This document shows, piece by piece, positions 15,025-24,714 of a stretch of DNA of 64,000 nucleotides. Each line of letters starts with the position of its first letter. The first letter of the stretch is position 1. Position numbers and translations under genes: made by a program. Origin of the DNA: JAKACA01 sp052143575 (lineage in GTDB: Bacteria; Actinomycetota; Acidimicrobiia; Acidimicrobiales; Bog-793). The stretch lies in the NCBI GenBank assembly GCA_052143575.1, contig JBKQSP010000107.1, positions 1-64,000 of the forward strand. Direction: 5' to 3'. The notes under the pieces were generated by a model. It did not search any database, was not told where the DNA came from, and saw only the letters and a program-made list of their open reading frames with translations.

Positions 15025-16675
15025 GTGCTTCCCTCCTGACGCCGGGGCGCCGCTTCTGTGCAGTCTGCCAGCCTGAGACCGTACCCGCGAGGCCGGCTGC
15101 GGCGCCGTAGGTCACGACGCCGGCGAGGACCCCGACGATGACCTCGAACAGGAGTCCCGCCTCGCTCGAGGAGGACGTGGCGGCCGTCACGACTGCGACG
15201 GCCGCCGCCATCGTCGCGCTGAGGGCGAGGGAGCGAGCGATGAATCGGGCGACCTGGCGGCCGCCGAGGCCGCCCATGCGGGCCCGCACGACCACGAGGG
15301 CGGCAACGGCAGCCGCGCTGTAGGCGATCGAAAGAGAAAGCGAGAGACCGCGGGCGCCGAGATGTCGTGTCAGCACGACCGCCAACACAATGTTGACCGA
15401 ATTCTCGAACAGGTAGAGGAAGAAGGCCGACCTCGTGTCGCGCATCGCCTGCAGGGCGCTGATGCACAACAGATAGACGGAGTACCCGGGGAGACCCACG
15501 GCGAGCAGCGCCAGCAGTTGACCGGTCTGCTGAGCGTTGGCGGACCCGAAATCCCCGTGCCGAAGGAGCAGGGCGATGAGCGGCCCCGCAAGGAGGAGGT
15601 ACCCGGCGGTCGACGGCAGGATGCCGGCCATCATCCGACGCAGCCCGAGGCCGAATTGATGGGCCATCTCGGGTAGGTCGTGGATGCTGAAGCGGTACGC
15701 CAGCTCCGGGATGACGGCGCTCATGACGGAGACGGCGATCATGCCGAAGGGAAGCTGGAAGAACTGATAGGCGTACGTGTAATCGGTCACGCTGGCGTGG
15801 CCGAGCCCGACGGCGATGGCGAGGACGACGAAGACGGCCACCTGATTGGCGAGGACGAAGCCGAAGGTCCAGCTGGACAGCGAGAGGATCTCTCTGACGG
15901 CGGGATCTCGCGGGCTCCAGACAAAGCGCAGCTGAAGTCCGGATCGCATCGTCGCCGGCAAGAGGGCGAGCGCCTGTACGAGCACGCCGGCGCTCGTGCC
16001 GAGCCCGAGAAGCAGGAGGACGCCATGATCCTGCTGCACGTGGGCGAGAGTCGGGTGACGCCCGACGACATGGGCGAATTCCAGCAGGACGGCGATGGCC
16101 ACGACGTTGTTGATGACCGCCACGTAGGCCACGAGGACGAAGCGCCGCACCGTGTTCAGCACGGCTCCCATCAAGCTGATCGTCCCGTACCCGAGGAGCT
16201 GAATGGCGAAGAGGCGCAAGAGATCCGTGGCGACCTGACGCTCGGCCGCCAGGCCTGGTGTGTGCGCCCCGACGGAGTAGAGGTCGATGACGAGCGGCGC
16301 CACGAGGAGGAACACGACCGTGGCACCGAAGAGGACGACCCCAGAGAGCGAGACGACCGCAGAGATCGACTCCTCGGCCTCCTGGCGGGGCCGCGACGCC
16401 AGACGGTGAACGAACTGGGGGACGAAGGTTGCCGAGAGGACGCCGCCGAGCACGAGGTCGTGCACGATGTTGGGCGTGTTGTTGGCGAGGTTGAAGGCGT
16501 CCGACAGTTGGTTGCCGCCGAGCGCATACGCGGCGACGAGGAGGCGCAGGAGGCCCGTGAGGCGCGAGAGCAGGGTGCCCCCGGCCATGAGGGCCGTGAC
16601 GCGGCCGAGCCCAGAACCGTCCTCGAAGCCGGCTGAGGGACTCTCGGGCTCGCCTTCGCCGCCGGGGAGGCTCAC
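14999..16675 (-). CDS. murJ: MurJ lipid II flippase (MviN family)
   Basis: 558 residues, polytopic with about 14 membrane segments. Characteristic N-terminus (ALMAGGTLLSRLTGLLRLL, SDAFNLANNTPNIVHDLVLGG, LSATFVPQFV) and central YAYQFFQLPFGMIAVSVMSAVIPEL (shown shortened) identify the MOP-superfamily peptidoglycan-precursor flippase. The frame is open further up to 16774, but the GTG at 16675 overlaps the upstream stop as GTGA and is the likely start. The C-terminal 30 residues (QTAQKRRPGVRREAHGHDPS) are basic. No kinase-like extension of the mycobacterial MviN type is present. Confidence 0.93.
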   Translation of the reverse strand: MSLPGGEGEPESPSAGFEDGSGLGRVTALMAGGTLLSRLTGLLRLLVAAYALGGNQLSDAFNLANNTPNIVHDLVLGGVLSATFVPQFVHRLASRPRQEAEESISAVVSLSGVVLFGATVVFLLVAPLVIDLYSVGAHTPGLAAERQVATDLLRLFAIQLLGYGTISLMGAVLNTVRRFVLVAYVAVINNVVAIAVLLEFAHVVGRHPTLAHVQQDHGVLLLLGLGTSAGVLVQALALLPATMRSGLQLRFVWSPRDPAVREILSLSSWTFGFVLANQVAVFVVLAIAVGLGHASVTDYTYAYQFFQLPFGMIAVSVMSAVIPELAYRFSIHDLPEMAHQFGLGLRRMMAGILPSTAGYLLLAGPLIALLLRHGDFGSANAQQTGQLLALLAVGLPGYSVYLLCISALQAMRDTRSAFFLYLFENSVNIVLAVVLTRHLGARGLSLSLSIAYSAAAVAALVVVRARMGGLGGRQVARFIARSLALSATMAAAVAVVTAATSSSSEAGLLFEVIVGVLAGVVTYGAAAGLAGTVSGWQTAQKRRPGVRREAHGHDPSRH

Positions 16676-18801
16676 GCGCCAGAGCTGCTGCCGGGGATGA
16701 CGCCGGCCGCCAGGGCAGCTCCCCGCAGTTTGTGCTTCTTTCGCCGTTTCGTGAGGATCGAGCGCAGCCACCACACGACGAGGAAGGCCGCCGCTCCGAT
16801 GGACAGGGCCACGGCGACGCCCGAGATGGCCGTCGAACGGATGGTCATGGAGCCGCTCTGGATGGTGAAGCCGCTCGTGGTGGCGAGCGTGAGCTGGAGC
16901 GAGAAGTCACCCGTCGTCCTGGCGCTCAACAGGATCGGGACGATGTTCGTCCGCGGGTAGATCATGACACGCCAGGTATCGCCTTTCGGGAACCCGAGCC
17001 CGGGGCAGGCGGCGCTCAATACGGCCATGAACGGCGTGCGCGAATTCGAGACGATGGAGATGGGGACCTTCGCCTGCAGTGACGTCACGGTGATCGTGCG
17101 CCCGAAGGGCAGGCTGACGAGCCCGGCGAGGGAGTCGGCTTGCCGAATCAGCGGATCCAGATATCCGTAGCGCTCGGAGAGCGACTCGCCGGAGCCTTCG
17201 GCCATGAGGACGAGATCGCTGAGGGGAACCTTGCCGCGAGGGTGAGTCGAATCCGGCAACACAGAAGCGAGGGCTGCCACGCTGGCAAGGGCGGCGTTGA
17301 TCGTGGTGGCCGGCAGCAGCGCAGCTGGTGACGGCGCCACGTTTCTCAGCTGGCGCTTCGGGGGTGAGGTGTTGCTGGAGTCGGGTGGAACCGTGTCGAA
17401 TGCTTCGGTGAGCGTCTGAGCGTGCACGATCGAGCTGCTCGACAAGCCCGTCAGGATGGCCTGCAGGAAGGCGGCGTTGAGCGGTACGCCGAGAGGGGAC
17501 TCGAGCGCCACGGCTTGCTGAGCTCCGGTGTTGTCGAAGTACTGGATCGAGAGGTCGGCGAGCATGTCCTGGGCCTTCAATGCCGCTGGGGCGGTGCTGG
17601 CGAGGTCTTCGTCGAGTCCCGGGTCAGAGGCCATCGCCTCGACGGCCGACCCAGGAATGAGGAAGGGAGCCGTCGGAGTCCACTGCGAGTAGGTGGCCGA
17701 GAGCGGTTGCACGCTGGAGCTCGGCAGGATGAGCCGGTTGATCCCCGACTGCGTCAACAGGGCGAGGGCCGCAGCGTTGAGCGGCCCGTTCACGGCGTAG
17801 TCATGGGCGTCGTAGCCGAACTCCGGCTGGAGGATCTGGCGGGCGCGTGCCAACTGCTCGCTCAGAGCCGATGAGAGGCCGGAAGCGACGACGGCGTCGG
17901 GGTCGACCGGTACGAACGTGCCGGGGAGGATGTCTGCTTGTGCCGCCTGACCGGCGATGGTGCGAAGCGCCTCCAGCGCCGCCTGGGAGGCAAGGTCGGG
18001 TCGGTTCTCGAGCGATTCGATGAACTGAGGGAAGATGTCGAGCGAGACGGCGGCGTTCGGGGCTGCTTCGAGGGCCGAGTCAATGGACTCCAGCTCGTTC
18101 AAGTCGCCGCTGTCACGCTGCCCGACGCCCGCTGCTGAGATGGCCGTCGAAGCGCCGAGGGGAAGCACCCAGGCGAAGTGGAGCGGATGGGTGCCGGGGC
18201 GATCCACTTCCGATGGCGGGGTCACGATCAGGAACGTCGTGAAGCTGGCGACCGGGCCGACGCCGTTCTCCAGCAGCGACACCTGCAGGGGGTAGACGCC
18301 GCCGCACGTAGGCGGCGCGCAGTCGAAGATGGAAAGGGTGACACCGCCGGTGCCGGTGTGTGGGTTGCCGGGCAGATCCGGTGCCGTCACGGGCAGGCGG
18401 AGCGTCAAGTCGCTACCGGGCGTCCAGTCCAGGCTCCTCAGGTCGAGGGGGATGACGCCGGGATTCCCGAGCGGCGTGAGGAGGCTCGGTAACGACCCGG
18501 AAAGGGTCTGGCGGAAGTTGTAGCGGTCGACGATGGCCGAATAGAGCGTGACCTCGATGGAGAGGCGACTGGCCGGCAAGGCCGAGTCGATGCCGACTCG
18601 GAGGCTGACGCCGTTCTGACTCGAGATGAAGGCCGGTGATTGCGATTGCAGCGTCAAGGCGCTCTTGGCGGCTGCAGGGGCCGCCGCTGCCGGAGGAGCG
18701 CCAAGGCCTGCGACGCAGAGCAGGGCGCTCGCGAGCACCGCCGCCGCCGTGCTCGCGACGGCGCCGGCGCGTGGGGAGCCGTGCAGGAAGGGCGCGCGCA
18801 C
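16672..18801 (-). CDS. DUF6049-like secreted, membrane-anchored protein
   Basis: 709 residues. Signal peptide AVASTAAAVLASALLCVAGLG with an AAPAAA cleavage region, a large extracytoplasmic part, then a C-terminal transmembrane helix (ISGVAVALSIGAAAFLVVWW) followed by a basic cytosolic tail (LTKRRKKHKLRG). It occupies the position of mycobacterial Rv3909 between murJ and pcnA, and the internal sequence (FAWVLPLGAST, DIFPQFIE, DILPGTFVPVDPDA) fits that family. It is translationally coupled to murJ (GTGA), so a role in envelope synthesis is plausible but unproven. GTG start at 18801, 56 bases from the divergent deacetylase gene. Confidence 0.82.
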   Translation of the reverse strand: MRAPFLHGSPRAGAVASTAAAVLASALLCVAGLGAPPAAAAPAAAKSALTLQSQSPAFISSQNGVSLRVGIDSALPASRLSIEVTLYSAIVDRYNFRQTLSGSLPSLLTPLGNPGVIPLDLRSLDWTPGSDLTLRLPVTAPDLPGNPHTGTGGVTLSIFDCAPPTCGGVYPLQVSLLENGVGPVASFTTFLIVTPPSEVDRPGTHPLHFAWVLPLGASTAISAAGVGQRDSGDLNELESIDSALEAAPNAAVSLDIFPQFIESLENRPDLASQAALEALRTIAGQAAQADILPGTFVPVDPDAVVASGLSSALSEQLARARQILQPEFGYDAHDYAVNGPLNAAALALLTQSGINRLILPSSSVQPLSATYSQWTPTAPFLIPGSAVEAMASDPGLDEDLASTAPAALKAQDMLADLSIQYFDNTGAQQAVALESPLGVPLNAAFLQAILTGLSSSSIVHAQTLTEAFDTVPPDSSNTSPPKRQLRNVAPSPAALLPATTINAALASVAALASVLPDSTHPRGKVPLSDLVLMAEGSGESLSERYGYLDPLIRQADSLAGLVSLPFGRTITVTSLQAKVPISIVSNSRTPFMAVLSAACPGLGFPKGDTWRVMIYPRTNIVPILLSARTTGDFSLQLTLATTSGFTIQSGSMTIRSTAISGVAVALSIGAAAFLVVWWLRSILTKRRKKHKLRGAALAAGVIPGSSSGA

Positions 18802-18857
18802 GATGACTCAGCGTACTGGCCGACGGGTCCTCCCTCCTGCCGCGGTACCGTCATGCG

Positions 18858-19883
18858 ATGACCGTCTTGCTGGGCCGGCACGACGCCTTCAGCCATCACG
18901 ACACCGGACGCCACCATCCCGAGCGGGCCGACCGGCTCAACGCCGTGTTCGAGGGCATCGCTGCCTCCGGTGTTGCAGAGGCGCTGACAGATTTCGAGCC
19001 GCGCCAGGCGACTCGCGACGAGCTGACCGCGGTGCACCAAGCCGCCTACGTGGACGCCCTCGGCGACTTCTGCGCCGAGGGCGGTGGCATGATCGACGCC
19101 GATACGAGTGCCTCGGAGGCGTCCTATGAAGCGGCTCTGCGCGCGGCCGGCGCCGGACTCGACGCCATCGCCCGCCTGCGGGCGGGCGAGGCCGACTCGG
19201 CCTTCCTGGCCGTGAGGCCGCCCGGGCATCACGCCTTGTCGGCGCGGGCGATGGGCTTCTGCCTGTTCAACAACGTCGCCGTCGCCGCCTCCTCCCTGGC
19301 GGCCGGTGGCGAGCGGGTCCTCATCATCGACTTCGACGCCCACCACGGCAACGGGACGCAGGACATCTTTTACGACGACCCTGACGTGTGTTACGTGTCC
19401 ATGCACCAGTACCCCTTCTATCCCGGCACCGGTGCCCTCCGCGAGATGGGCCGCGGGCCGGGACTCGGCACGACCGTCAACCTGCCGATGCCGGAAGGGA
19501 CCGGTGGCGACGTCTACCGGGCGGCCTTCGATGCCGTCATCGAGCCGGTGGCCGAGCGCTTCGCCCCGGCTTGGGTCCTCATCTCGGCGGGCTTCGACGG
19601 CCACCGGGACGATCCCCTCACCGACCTCGGCCTCACGGCCGGTGACTTCTCTGACCTGACGTCGCGCTCGCTGCGGCTGGCGCCGGCCGGGCGCCGCATC
19701 GTCTTCTTGGAAGGCGGCTACGACCTCGATGCCCTGGCAGCCTCCTCGGCTGCCTGTGTCGCCGCCCTCGCCGGCGAGACCTTGCGACCCGAGCCGCCGT
19801 CCGGCGCCGGCTCGGCGGGGGCGCACGCCCTCGAGGTCGTGGCGGCGGCACGGCGCCTTCATCTCGACGAACCGTCCGAGTGA
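18858..19883 (+). CDS. Histone-deacetylase-fold (AcuC-like) zinc amidohydrolase
   Basis: 341 residues. HPERADRL motif at 20-27, PPGHHA (His124/His125), the metal-binding FDAHHGNGTQDIF (Asp160, His162) and SAGFDGHRDDPL (Asp) are all intact, so an active class II HDAC-like enzyme is predicted. Bacterial members deacetylate small molecules, polyamines or protein lysines; substrate cannot be read from sequence. Its stop overlaps the cca start (GTGA), giving an unusual coupling with tRNA maturation. Confidence 0.92.
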   Translation: MTVLLGRHDAFSHHDTGRHHPERADRLNAVFEGIAASGVAEALTDFEPRQATRDELTAVHQAAYVDALGDFCAEGGGMIDADTSASEASYEAALRAAGAGLDAIARLRAGEADSAFLAVRPPGHHALSARAMGFCLFNNVAVAASSLAAGGERVLIIDFDAHHGNGTQDIFYDDPDVCYVSMHQYPFYPGTGALREMGRGPGLGTTVNLPMPEGTGGDVYRAAFDAVIEPVAERFAPAWVLISAGFDGHRDDPLTDLGLTAGDFSDLTSRSLRLAPAGRRIVFLEGGYDLDALAASSAACVAALAGETLRPEPPSGAGSAGAHALEVVAAARRLHLDEPSE

Positions 19884-21334
19884 CGCCCGAAGGCCAGCTA
19901 CCCTCGCCGACCGTGGTTCCAGAGCGTCTCCGGCCCGTTCTGGGGGCGACGGTTCCTGTCGCCGAGCGTTTCACCGCTGCCGGCAAGTCGATCTACCTCG
20001 TCGGCGGAACGGTGCGCGACGCCATCGCCGGCCGCCCCGGGGGCGCCACCGGGGATGACTCGGTTGATATCGACCTCACGACCGACGCCCTTCCCGACGA
20101 GATCGAGGAGCTCGTGGCAGGGCTGGCGGAGACGACCTGGACGCAGGGAAAGCGCTTCGGCACGATCGGGATGCGCTACGGCGGCCGCCAGTTCGAGATC
20201 ACGACACACCGGGCGGAGGCTTACGATCCCGACTCGAGGAACCCTTCGGTCAGCTTCGGTGACGACATCGTGGTCGACCTCTCGCGGCGTGACTTCACGG
20301 TGAACGCCATGGCCTTGCGCCTGCCCGATCTGGAGCTCTTCGATCCCCACGGTGGTCTGCAGGACCTTGCCGCCAAGCGCTTGCGCACGCCGCTCGACCC
20401 GGAGACGTCCTTCAGCGACGACCCGCTCCGGATGCTGCGCGCCGCCCGCTTCCTCGCCGGCTACGAGCTGGAGCCGGACGTCGCCTTGGTGAGGGCGGTG
20501 GCCGCCATGACCGAGCGCCTGTCCATCGTGTCGGCCGAGCGCATCCGCGACGAGCTCGACAAGCTCATCACCCTGCCGGCCCCCGCTGCCGGGCTGTGGT
20601 TCATCGTGTCCACCGGCTTGGCGGCGAGGTTCCTCCCCGAGCTGCCGGCCCTCTCCCTGGAGCAGGACCCCGTGCACCGGCACAAGGACGTGCTCTCGCA
20701 CACGATCGCCGTCGTGTCGAAGACGCGGCCGGACAAGGTGCTGCGCCTGGCCGCCCTCTTCCACGACGTCGGCAAGCCGAGGACGCGCGCCGTCGGACCC
20801 GATGGCGTTTCGTTCCACCATCACGATGTCGTGGGCGCCCGCATGACACGGGAGCGCATGAAGGCGTTGCGGTATTCCTCCGAGGAGATCGACGAGGTCT
20901 GCCACCTCGTCGAGCTGCACCTCCGCTTCCACACCTACCAGCTCGGCTGGACCGACAGCGCGGTTCGCCGGTATGCCCGCGATGCCGGAGACCAGCTGCA
21001 GCGCCTCAACGAGCTCACCCGGGCGGACTGCACGACTCGCAACGCGGCACGGGCACGCGCCCTTGGTGCACGGATGGACGAGCTCGAGGCGCGCCTGGCG
21101 GAGATCCGCCAGAAGGAGGAGCTGGACGCCCTTCGCCCCGAGCTCGACGGTGTCGAGGTCATGTCCGTCCTCGGAATCGGGCCCGGGCGCCTCGTCGGCG
21201 AGGCGCTCGCCTTCTTGATGGAGATACGACTCGACGAAGGGCTCGTCGGAGCCGAGGAGGCGAGGCGCCGCCTGCGCGCTTGGTACGCGGCGCGTCCTCC
21301 CGCTCCGGACGGCACCGAGCGCAAGCACCGATAA
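19880..21334 (+). CDS. cca: CCA tRNA nucleotidyltransferase
   Basis: 484 residues. Nucleotidyltransferase head with YLVGGTVRDAI and the metal-binding VDIDLTTDA (Asp63, Asp65), the RRDFTVNAMA motif, class II neck residues (DDPLRMLRAARF), and a C-terminal HD domain (LFHDVGKPRTR, HHHDVVGARM). Adds or repairs the 3' CCA of tRNA. The actinobacterial pcnA gene has this length and HD domain. GTG start overlaps the preceding stop; a predicted coiled helix (MDELEARLAEIRQKEEL) follows the HD domain. Confidence 0.95.
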   Translation: MTPEGQLPSPTVVPERLRPVLGATVPVAERFTAAGKSIYLVGGTVRDAIAGRPGGATGDDSVDIDLTTDALPDEIEELVAGLAETTWTQGKRFGTIGMRYGGRQFEITTHRAEAYDPDSRNPSVSFGDDIVVDLSRRDFTVNAMALRLPDLELFDPHGGLQDLAAKRLRTPLDPETSFSDDPLRMLRAARFLAGYELEPDVALVRAVAAMTERLSIVSAERIRDELDKLITLPAPAAGLWFIVSTGLAARFLPELPALSLEQDPVHRHKDVLSHTIAVVSKTRPDKVLRLAALFHDVGKPRTRAVGPDGVSFHHHDVVGARMTRERMKALRYSSEEIDEVCHLVELHLRFHTYQLGWTDSAVRRYARDAGDQLQRLNELTRADCTTRNAARARALGARMDELEARLAEIRQKEELDALRPELDGVEVMSVLGIGPGRLVGEALAFLMEIRLDEGLVGAEEARRRLRAWYAARPPAPDGTERKHR

Positions 21335-21354
21335 CCCCCTGCGGTGGGCCTGCG

Positions 21355-23511
21355 ATGAGTAGTGTCGCAAACGGTCTCGTGGCCGAGGCGTACCCACCAG
21401 GAGGACGGGCTTCGATGATCTCACCGATGCCAGGAGGCGGTCCGGAGGACCGCGTCCGCATCGAGGCCCTCGTGGAGCATGCCTTCGACGCCATCATCGT
21501 CACGGATGCCTTCGGTGTCGTCACCTACGCGTCTCCCGCCGTGCGAACGAGCCTCGGGTACGAGCCAGGAGAGCTGGTCGGGCGGCGGCATGCCGAGCTC
21601 TTCCCGACCGACGAGATCGACTCCACCCTTGCCTCCCTCAAGCACCTCCGCGAGACACCAGGGGCCGTGACACCGGTGAGCTTCCGCAACCGGCACGCCG
21701 ACGGCTCCCTCCGCTCGTTTCGGGGAGTGGCCCACAATCTCTTGCACGTTCCCGGCGTCGCCGGGGTCGTCATCAACGCCACCGACGTCACCGAGCACCT
21801 GAAGGCAGAGCAGGCGTTGCGGGAGATGGCCGCCGCCATCGAGTCCTCGTCCGACGCCATCTTCGGCACCACCCTCGAAGGGGACATCACGAGCTGGAAC
21901 GCCGCCGCCGCGGCGCTCACCGGCTATTCGTGCGACGCTGCCATCGGGTCGCCCCTCTCCTTGCTCTTCCAGACCGATCGCACGGCCGAGGCGGCGGCGA
22001 TCATCGCCCGAGTGCGTGAAGGCGAGGCGGTGCGCGGGCACGCCACCCTGTGGAAGCGCCAAGACGGCTCGAGCGTGCACGTCTCCTGCACGGCTTCGTC
22101 GGTCCGCAACGAACGAGGGATCGTGAGCGGGATGTCCATGGTCGTGCAGGACATCACGGAACGCCGCCTCGCGGCTGACGCCCTCCGCCATGCCACCTTG
22201 CACGACCCGCTCACGCACCTGCCCAACCGGGACCTCCTGATGGACCGCTTGCGAACCGCCTTGGCGCAGTCGCAGCGGCACGGCAAGCGCGTCGCCGTGC
22301 TCATCGTGGATCTCGACGGCTTCAAGGATGTCAACGACTCCCTCGGGCATGCCGCCGGCGACCTCGTGCTCGCCGAGATGGCGAGCCGACTGGCCGGAGC
22401 GGTGCGGGTGGGCGACACGGTCGCCCGATTCGGCGGGGACGAGCTCGTCATCGTTCGAGAGACGGCCGACGAGGAGGAGACGAGCCGGTTCGCCGTCCGC
22501 GTGCTCGACTGCATGACCGAGCCGATGGAGATCGAGCGCACCTCCGAGCTCTTCGTGTCCGCCTGCATCGGCGCCGCCATCTCGCGCCCGGGGACCTCGG
22601 CGGAGGATCTCGTGCGCGAGGCGGACGCCGCCCTTCACCGCGCGAAGGATCGCGGACGCTCCGCCATCGAGTTCTTCGACGAGGATCTACGTTCGCGGGC
22701 TCGTTCCCGGGTGGACCTCGGCGCCGCCCTCCGGCGGGCGCTGGAGCGCGGCGAGCTCTTCCTCGTCCATCAGCCCGTGGTTGCCCTCGGCAACGTCACC
22801 TTGCGAGGCTCGGAGGCCCTCATCCGTTGGGCGCATCCCGACCGGGGCGTCATCTCCCCTCTCGACTTCATCCCGTTGGCCGAGGAGACCGGGCTCATCG
22901 TGCCCGTGGGGGAATGGGTGCTCTCCGAGGCGCTCCGGCAGATCTCGAAGTGGCGGCGTCAGTACTCCCTGCAGGGTGACTACTCCGTCTCCGTCAACCT
23001 CTCGGCCCGCCAGCTCGCCTCCCCCGACCTCGTCGCTGCCGTCGCGGGTGCCCTCGCCACGTCGGCGGTCCCGCCGAGTTCGGTCTACCTCGAGATCACC
23101 GAGACGACGCTGCTGTCACAGGTCGCCTCGAACCTCGACACGCTCCGCCTGCTGCGCGATCTCGGCGTGCATCTCACGGTGGACGACTTCGGCACCGGCT
23201 ACTCCTCGCTCAGCTACCTGCGCCAGCTGCCGATCGACTCGCTCAAGATCGACCGTTCCTTCATCGACGGGCTCGGCGTCGACTCCCACGACACCGCCAT
23301 CGTGGAAGCCGTCATCGGCCTTGCCAAGGTGCTCGCCCTCGACGTCGTGGCAGAAGGCGTCGAGACGCGCATGCAGTTGGAGCTGTTGCGGGAGATGGGT
23401 TGCCGGACGGGACAGGGTTTCTTGTTCTCGCAGCCGCTCGACACCGCTGAGATGGAGCGGTTCCTCACGGCCACATCTGCTACCGCCGGGCGACTTGCCG
23501 CCGTGCGGTAG
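21355..23511 (+). CDS. PAS-PAS-GGDEF-EAL cyclic-di-GMP signalling protein
   Basis: 718 residues. PAS domains at about 35-147 and 157-270 (ending VVQDITERR), a GGDEF domain at 280-440 and an EAL domain at 455-710. The EAL part looks active: EALIRW (487-492), NLSARQL, EITETTL, DDFGTGYSSLSYL, LKIDRSFI and VVAEGVET. The GGDEF active loop reads GGDEL (360-364) instead of GGDEF, so cyclase activity may be reduced. No membrane helix, so a cytosolic sensor-phosphodiesterase is predicted. The frame stays open upstream through cca to 20596; ATG 21355 lies 20 bases after the cca stop and begins the protein sensibly. Confidence 0.9.
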   Translation: MSSVANGLVAEAYPPGGRASMISPMPGGGPEDRVRIEALVEHAFDAIIVTDAFGVVTYASPAVRTSLGYEPGELVGRRHAELFPTDEIDSTLASLKHLRETPGAVTPVSFRNRHADGSLRSFRGVAHNLLHVPGVAGVVINATDVTEHLKAEQALREMAAAIESSSDAIFGTTLEGDITSWNAAAAALTGYSCDAAIGSPLSLLFQTDRTAEAAAIIARVREGEAVRGHATLWKRQDGSSVHVSCTASSVRNERGIVSGMSMVVQDITERRLAADALRHATLHDPLTHLPNRDLLMDRLRTALAQSQRHGKRVAVLIVDLDGFKDVNDSLGHAAGDLVLAEMASRLAGAVRVGDTVARFGGDELVIVRETADEEETSRFAVRVLDCMTEPMEIERTSELFVSACIGAAISRPGTSAEDLVREADAALHRAKDRGRSAIEFFDEDLRSRARSRVDLGAALRRALERGELFLVHQPVVALGNVTLRGSEALIRWAHPDRGVISPLDFIPLAEETGLIVPVGEWVLSEALRQISKWRRQYSLQGDYSVSVNLSARQLASPDLVAAVAGALATSAVPPSSVYLEITETTLLSQVASNLDTLRLLRDLGVHLTVDDFGTGYSSLSYLRQLPIDSLKIDRSFIDGLGVDSHDTAIVEAVIGLAKVLALDVVAEGVETRMQLELLREMGCRTGQGFLFSQPLDTAEMERFLTATSATAGRLAAVR

Positions 23512-23528
23512 CGAGCCGCCGCGCCGGC

Positions 23529-24605
23529 TCAGTCGCCGAGGGCGAACTCCTCGACGAGGCGGTGGGCCTCGTCGTCGTGGAACTGCACCGGAGGCGACTT
23601 CATGAAGTAGGCCGACGGACCGATGAGGGGACCGCCGATGCCCCGGTCGAGCCCGATGCGCGCACACCGGAGGGCGTCGATGATGACGCCTGCTGAGTTC
23701 GGCGAGTCCCAGACCTCGAGCTTGAGCTCCAAGTTGAGCGGGACGTCCCCGAAGTTGCGGCCCTCCATCCGGATGTAGGCCCACTTGCGGTCTTCCAGCC
23801 AGGGCACGTGGTCGGACGGTCCGATGTGGATGTCGTCCTCGCCGAGGGCGCGGTCCAACTGGCTCGTGACGGCTTGGGTCTTCGAGATCTTCTTCGACTC
23901 GAGGCGCTCGCGCTCCAACATGTTGCGGAAGTCCATGTTGCCGCCGACGTTGAGCTGGTAGGTGCGGTCCAAGACCAGCCCGCGGTCCTCGAACAGCCGA
24001 GTGAGCACCCGGTGGACGATGGTCGATCCGACCTGGCTCTTGATGTCGTCACCGATGATGGGCAGCCCGGCGTCCTCGAAGCGCTTGGCCCACTGCGGGT
24101 TGCTGGCGATGAAGACGGGAATGGCGTTCACGAAGGCGACACCGGCCTCGAGGGCGGCGCTGGCGTAGTGCTTCTGTGCCTCGTCCGAGCCGACCGGCAG
24201 GTAGGCGACGAGGACCTCGGCGCCGCTCGAGCGCAACACCTCGGCGACGTCCACCGGAGCCGCCGGCGATTCCTCGATGACCTGGCGGTAGTAGCGACCG
24301 AGGCCGTCGAATGTCGGCCCGCGCTCCACGGTGACTCCGAGCGAGGGAACGTCGGCGAAGCGAACGGTGTTGTTCCGGCTTGCCCAGATCGCCTTGCTGA
24401 GGTCGAGCCCCACCTTGGCGGCGTCCACGTCGAAGGCAGCCACGACCTCGGTGTCGCCGACGTGATAGCCACCGAGCTCGACGTGCATGAGACCCGGCAC
24501 GCTCTCGGTTGGATCTGCGTTGCGGTAGTACTCGATCCCCTGCAACAGCGCGCTGGCACAGTTGCCGACGCCGGCGATGGCGACCTTGATCGTCTTGTTG
24601 GACAT
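23529..24605 (-). CDS. ino1: Inositol-3-phosphate synthase
   Basis: 358 residues, the short actinobacterial form. NAD-binding start KVAIAGVGNCASALLQGIEY, then ADPTESVPGLMH, YLPVGSDEAQKHYASAALE, GDDIKSQVGSTIVHR and GGNMDFRNMLERERLESKKISK (quoted in pieces) are the conserved blocks. It makes L-myo-inositol 1-phosphate from glucose 6-phosphate, feeding phosphatidylinositol and mycothiol pathways. Start ATG 24605 with AAAGGA / GAGGA upstream; the frame is open far upstream but that extension is low-complexity shadow. Lies downstream of padR on the same strand, as in mycobacteria. Confidence 0.96.
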   Translation of the reverse strand: MSNKTIKVAIAGVGNCASALLQGIEYYRNADPTESVPGLMHVELGGYHVGDTEVVAAFDVDAAKVGLDLSKAIWASRNNTVRFADVPSLGVTVERGPTFDGLGRYYRQVIEESPAAPVDVAEVLRSSGAEVLVAYLPVGSDEAQKHYASAALEAGVAFVNAIPVFIASNPQWAKRFEDAGLPIIGDDIKSQVGSTIVHRVLTRLFEDRGLVLDRTYQLNVGGNMDFRNMLERERLESKKISKTQAVTSQLDRALGEDDIHIGPSDHVPWLEDRKWAYIRMEGRNFGDVPLNLELKLEVWDSPNSAGVIIDALRCARIGLDRGIGGPLIGPSAYFMKSPPVQFHDDEAHRLVEEFALGD

Positions 24606-24714
24606 TCCTCGTTCCTTTGACTCGTGAAGAGGCGAAGCGCTCTTGTTGTGGCTGGCGTTCAGTGTGTCGCTGGGTGTGTTGTCGTTCGGTTCTCGCTGAT
24701 GGTTCGGGTTCGGT

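Noticed and set aside
20596..21354. N-terminal extension of the GGDEF-EAL frame
   Set aside because: It lies inside cca, is Arg/Pro-rich shadow sequence, and the PAS domains start soon after the ATG at 21355.
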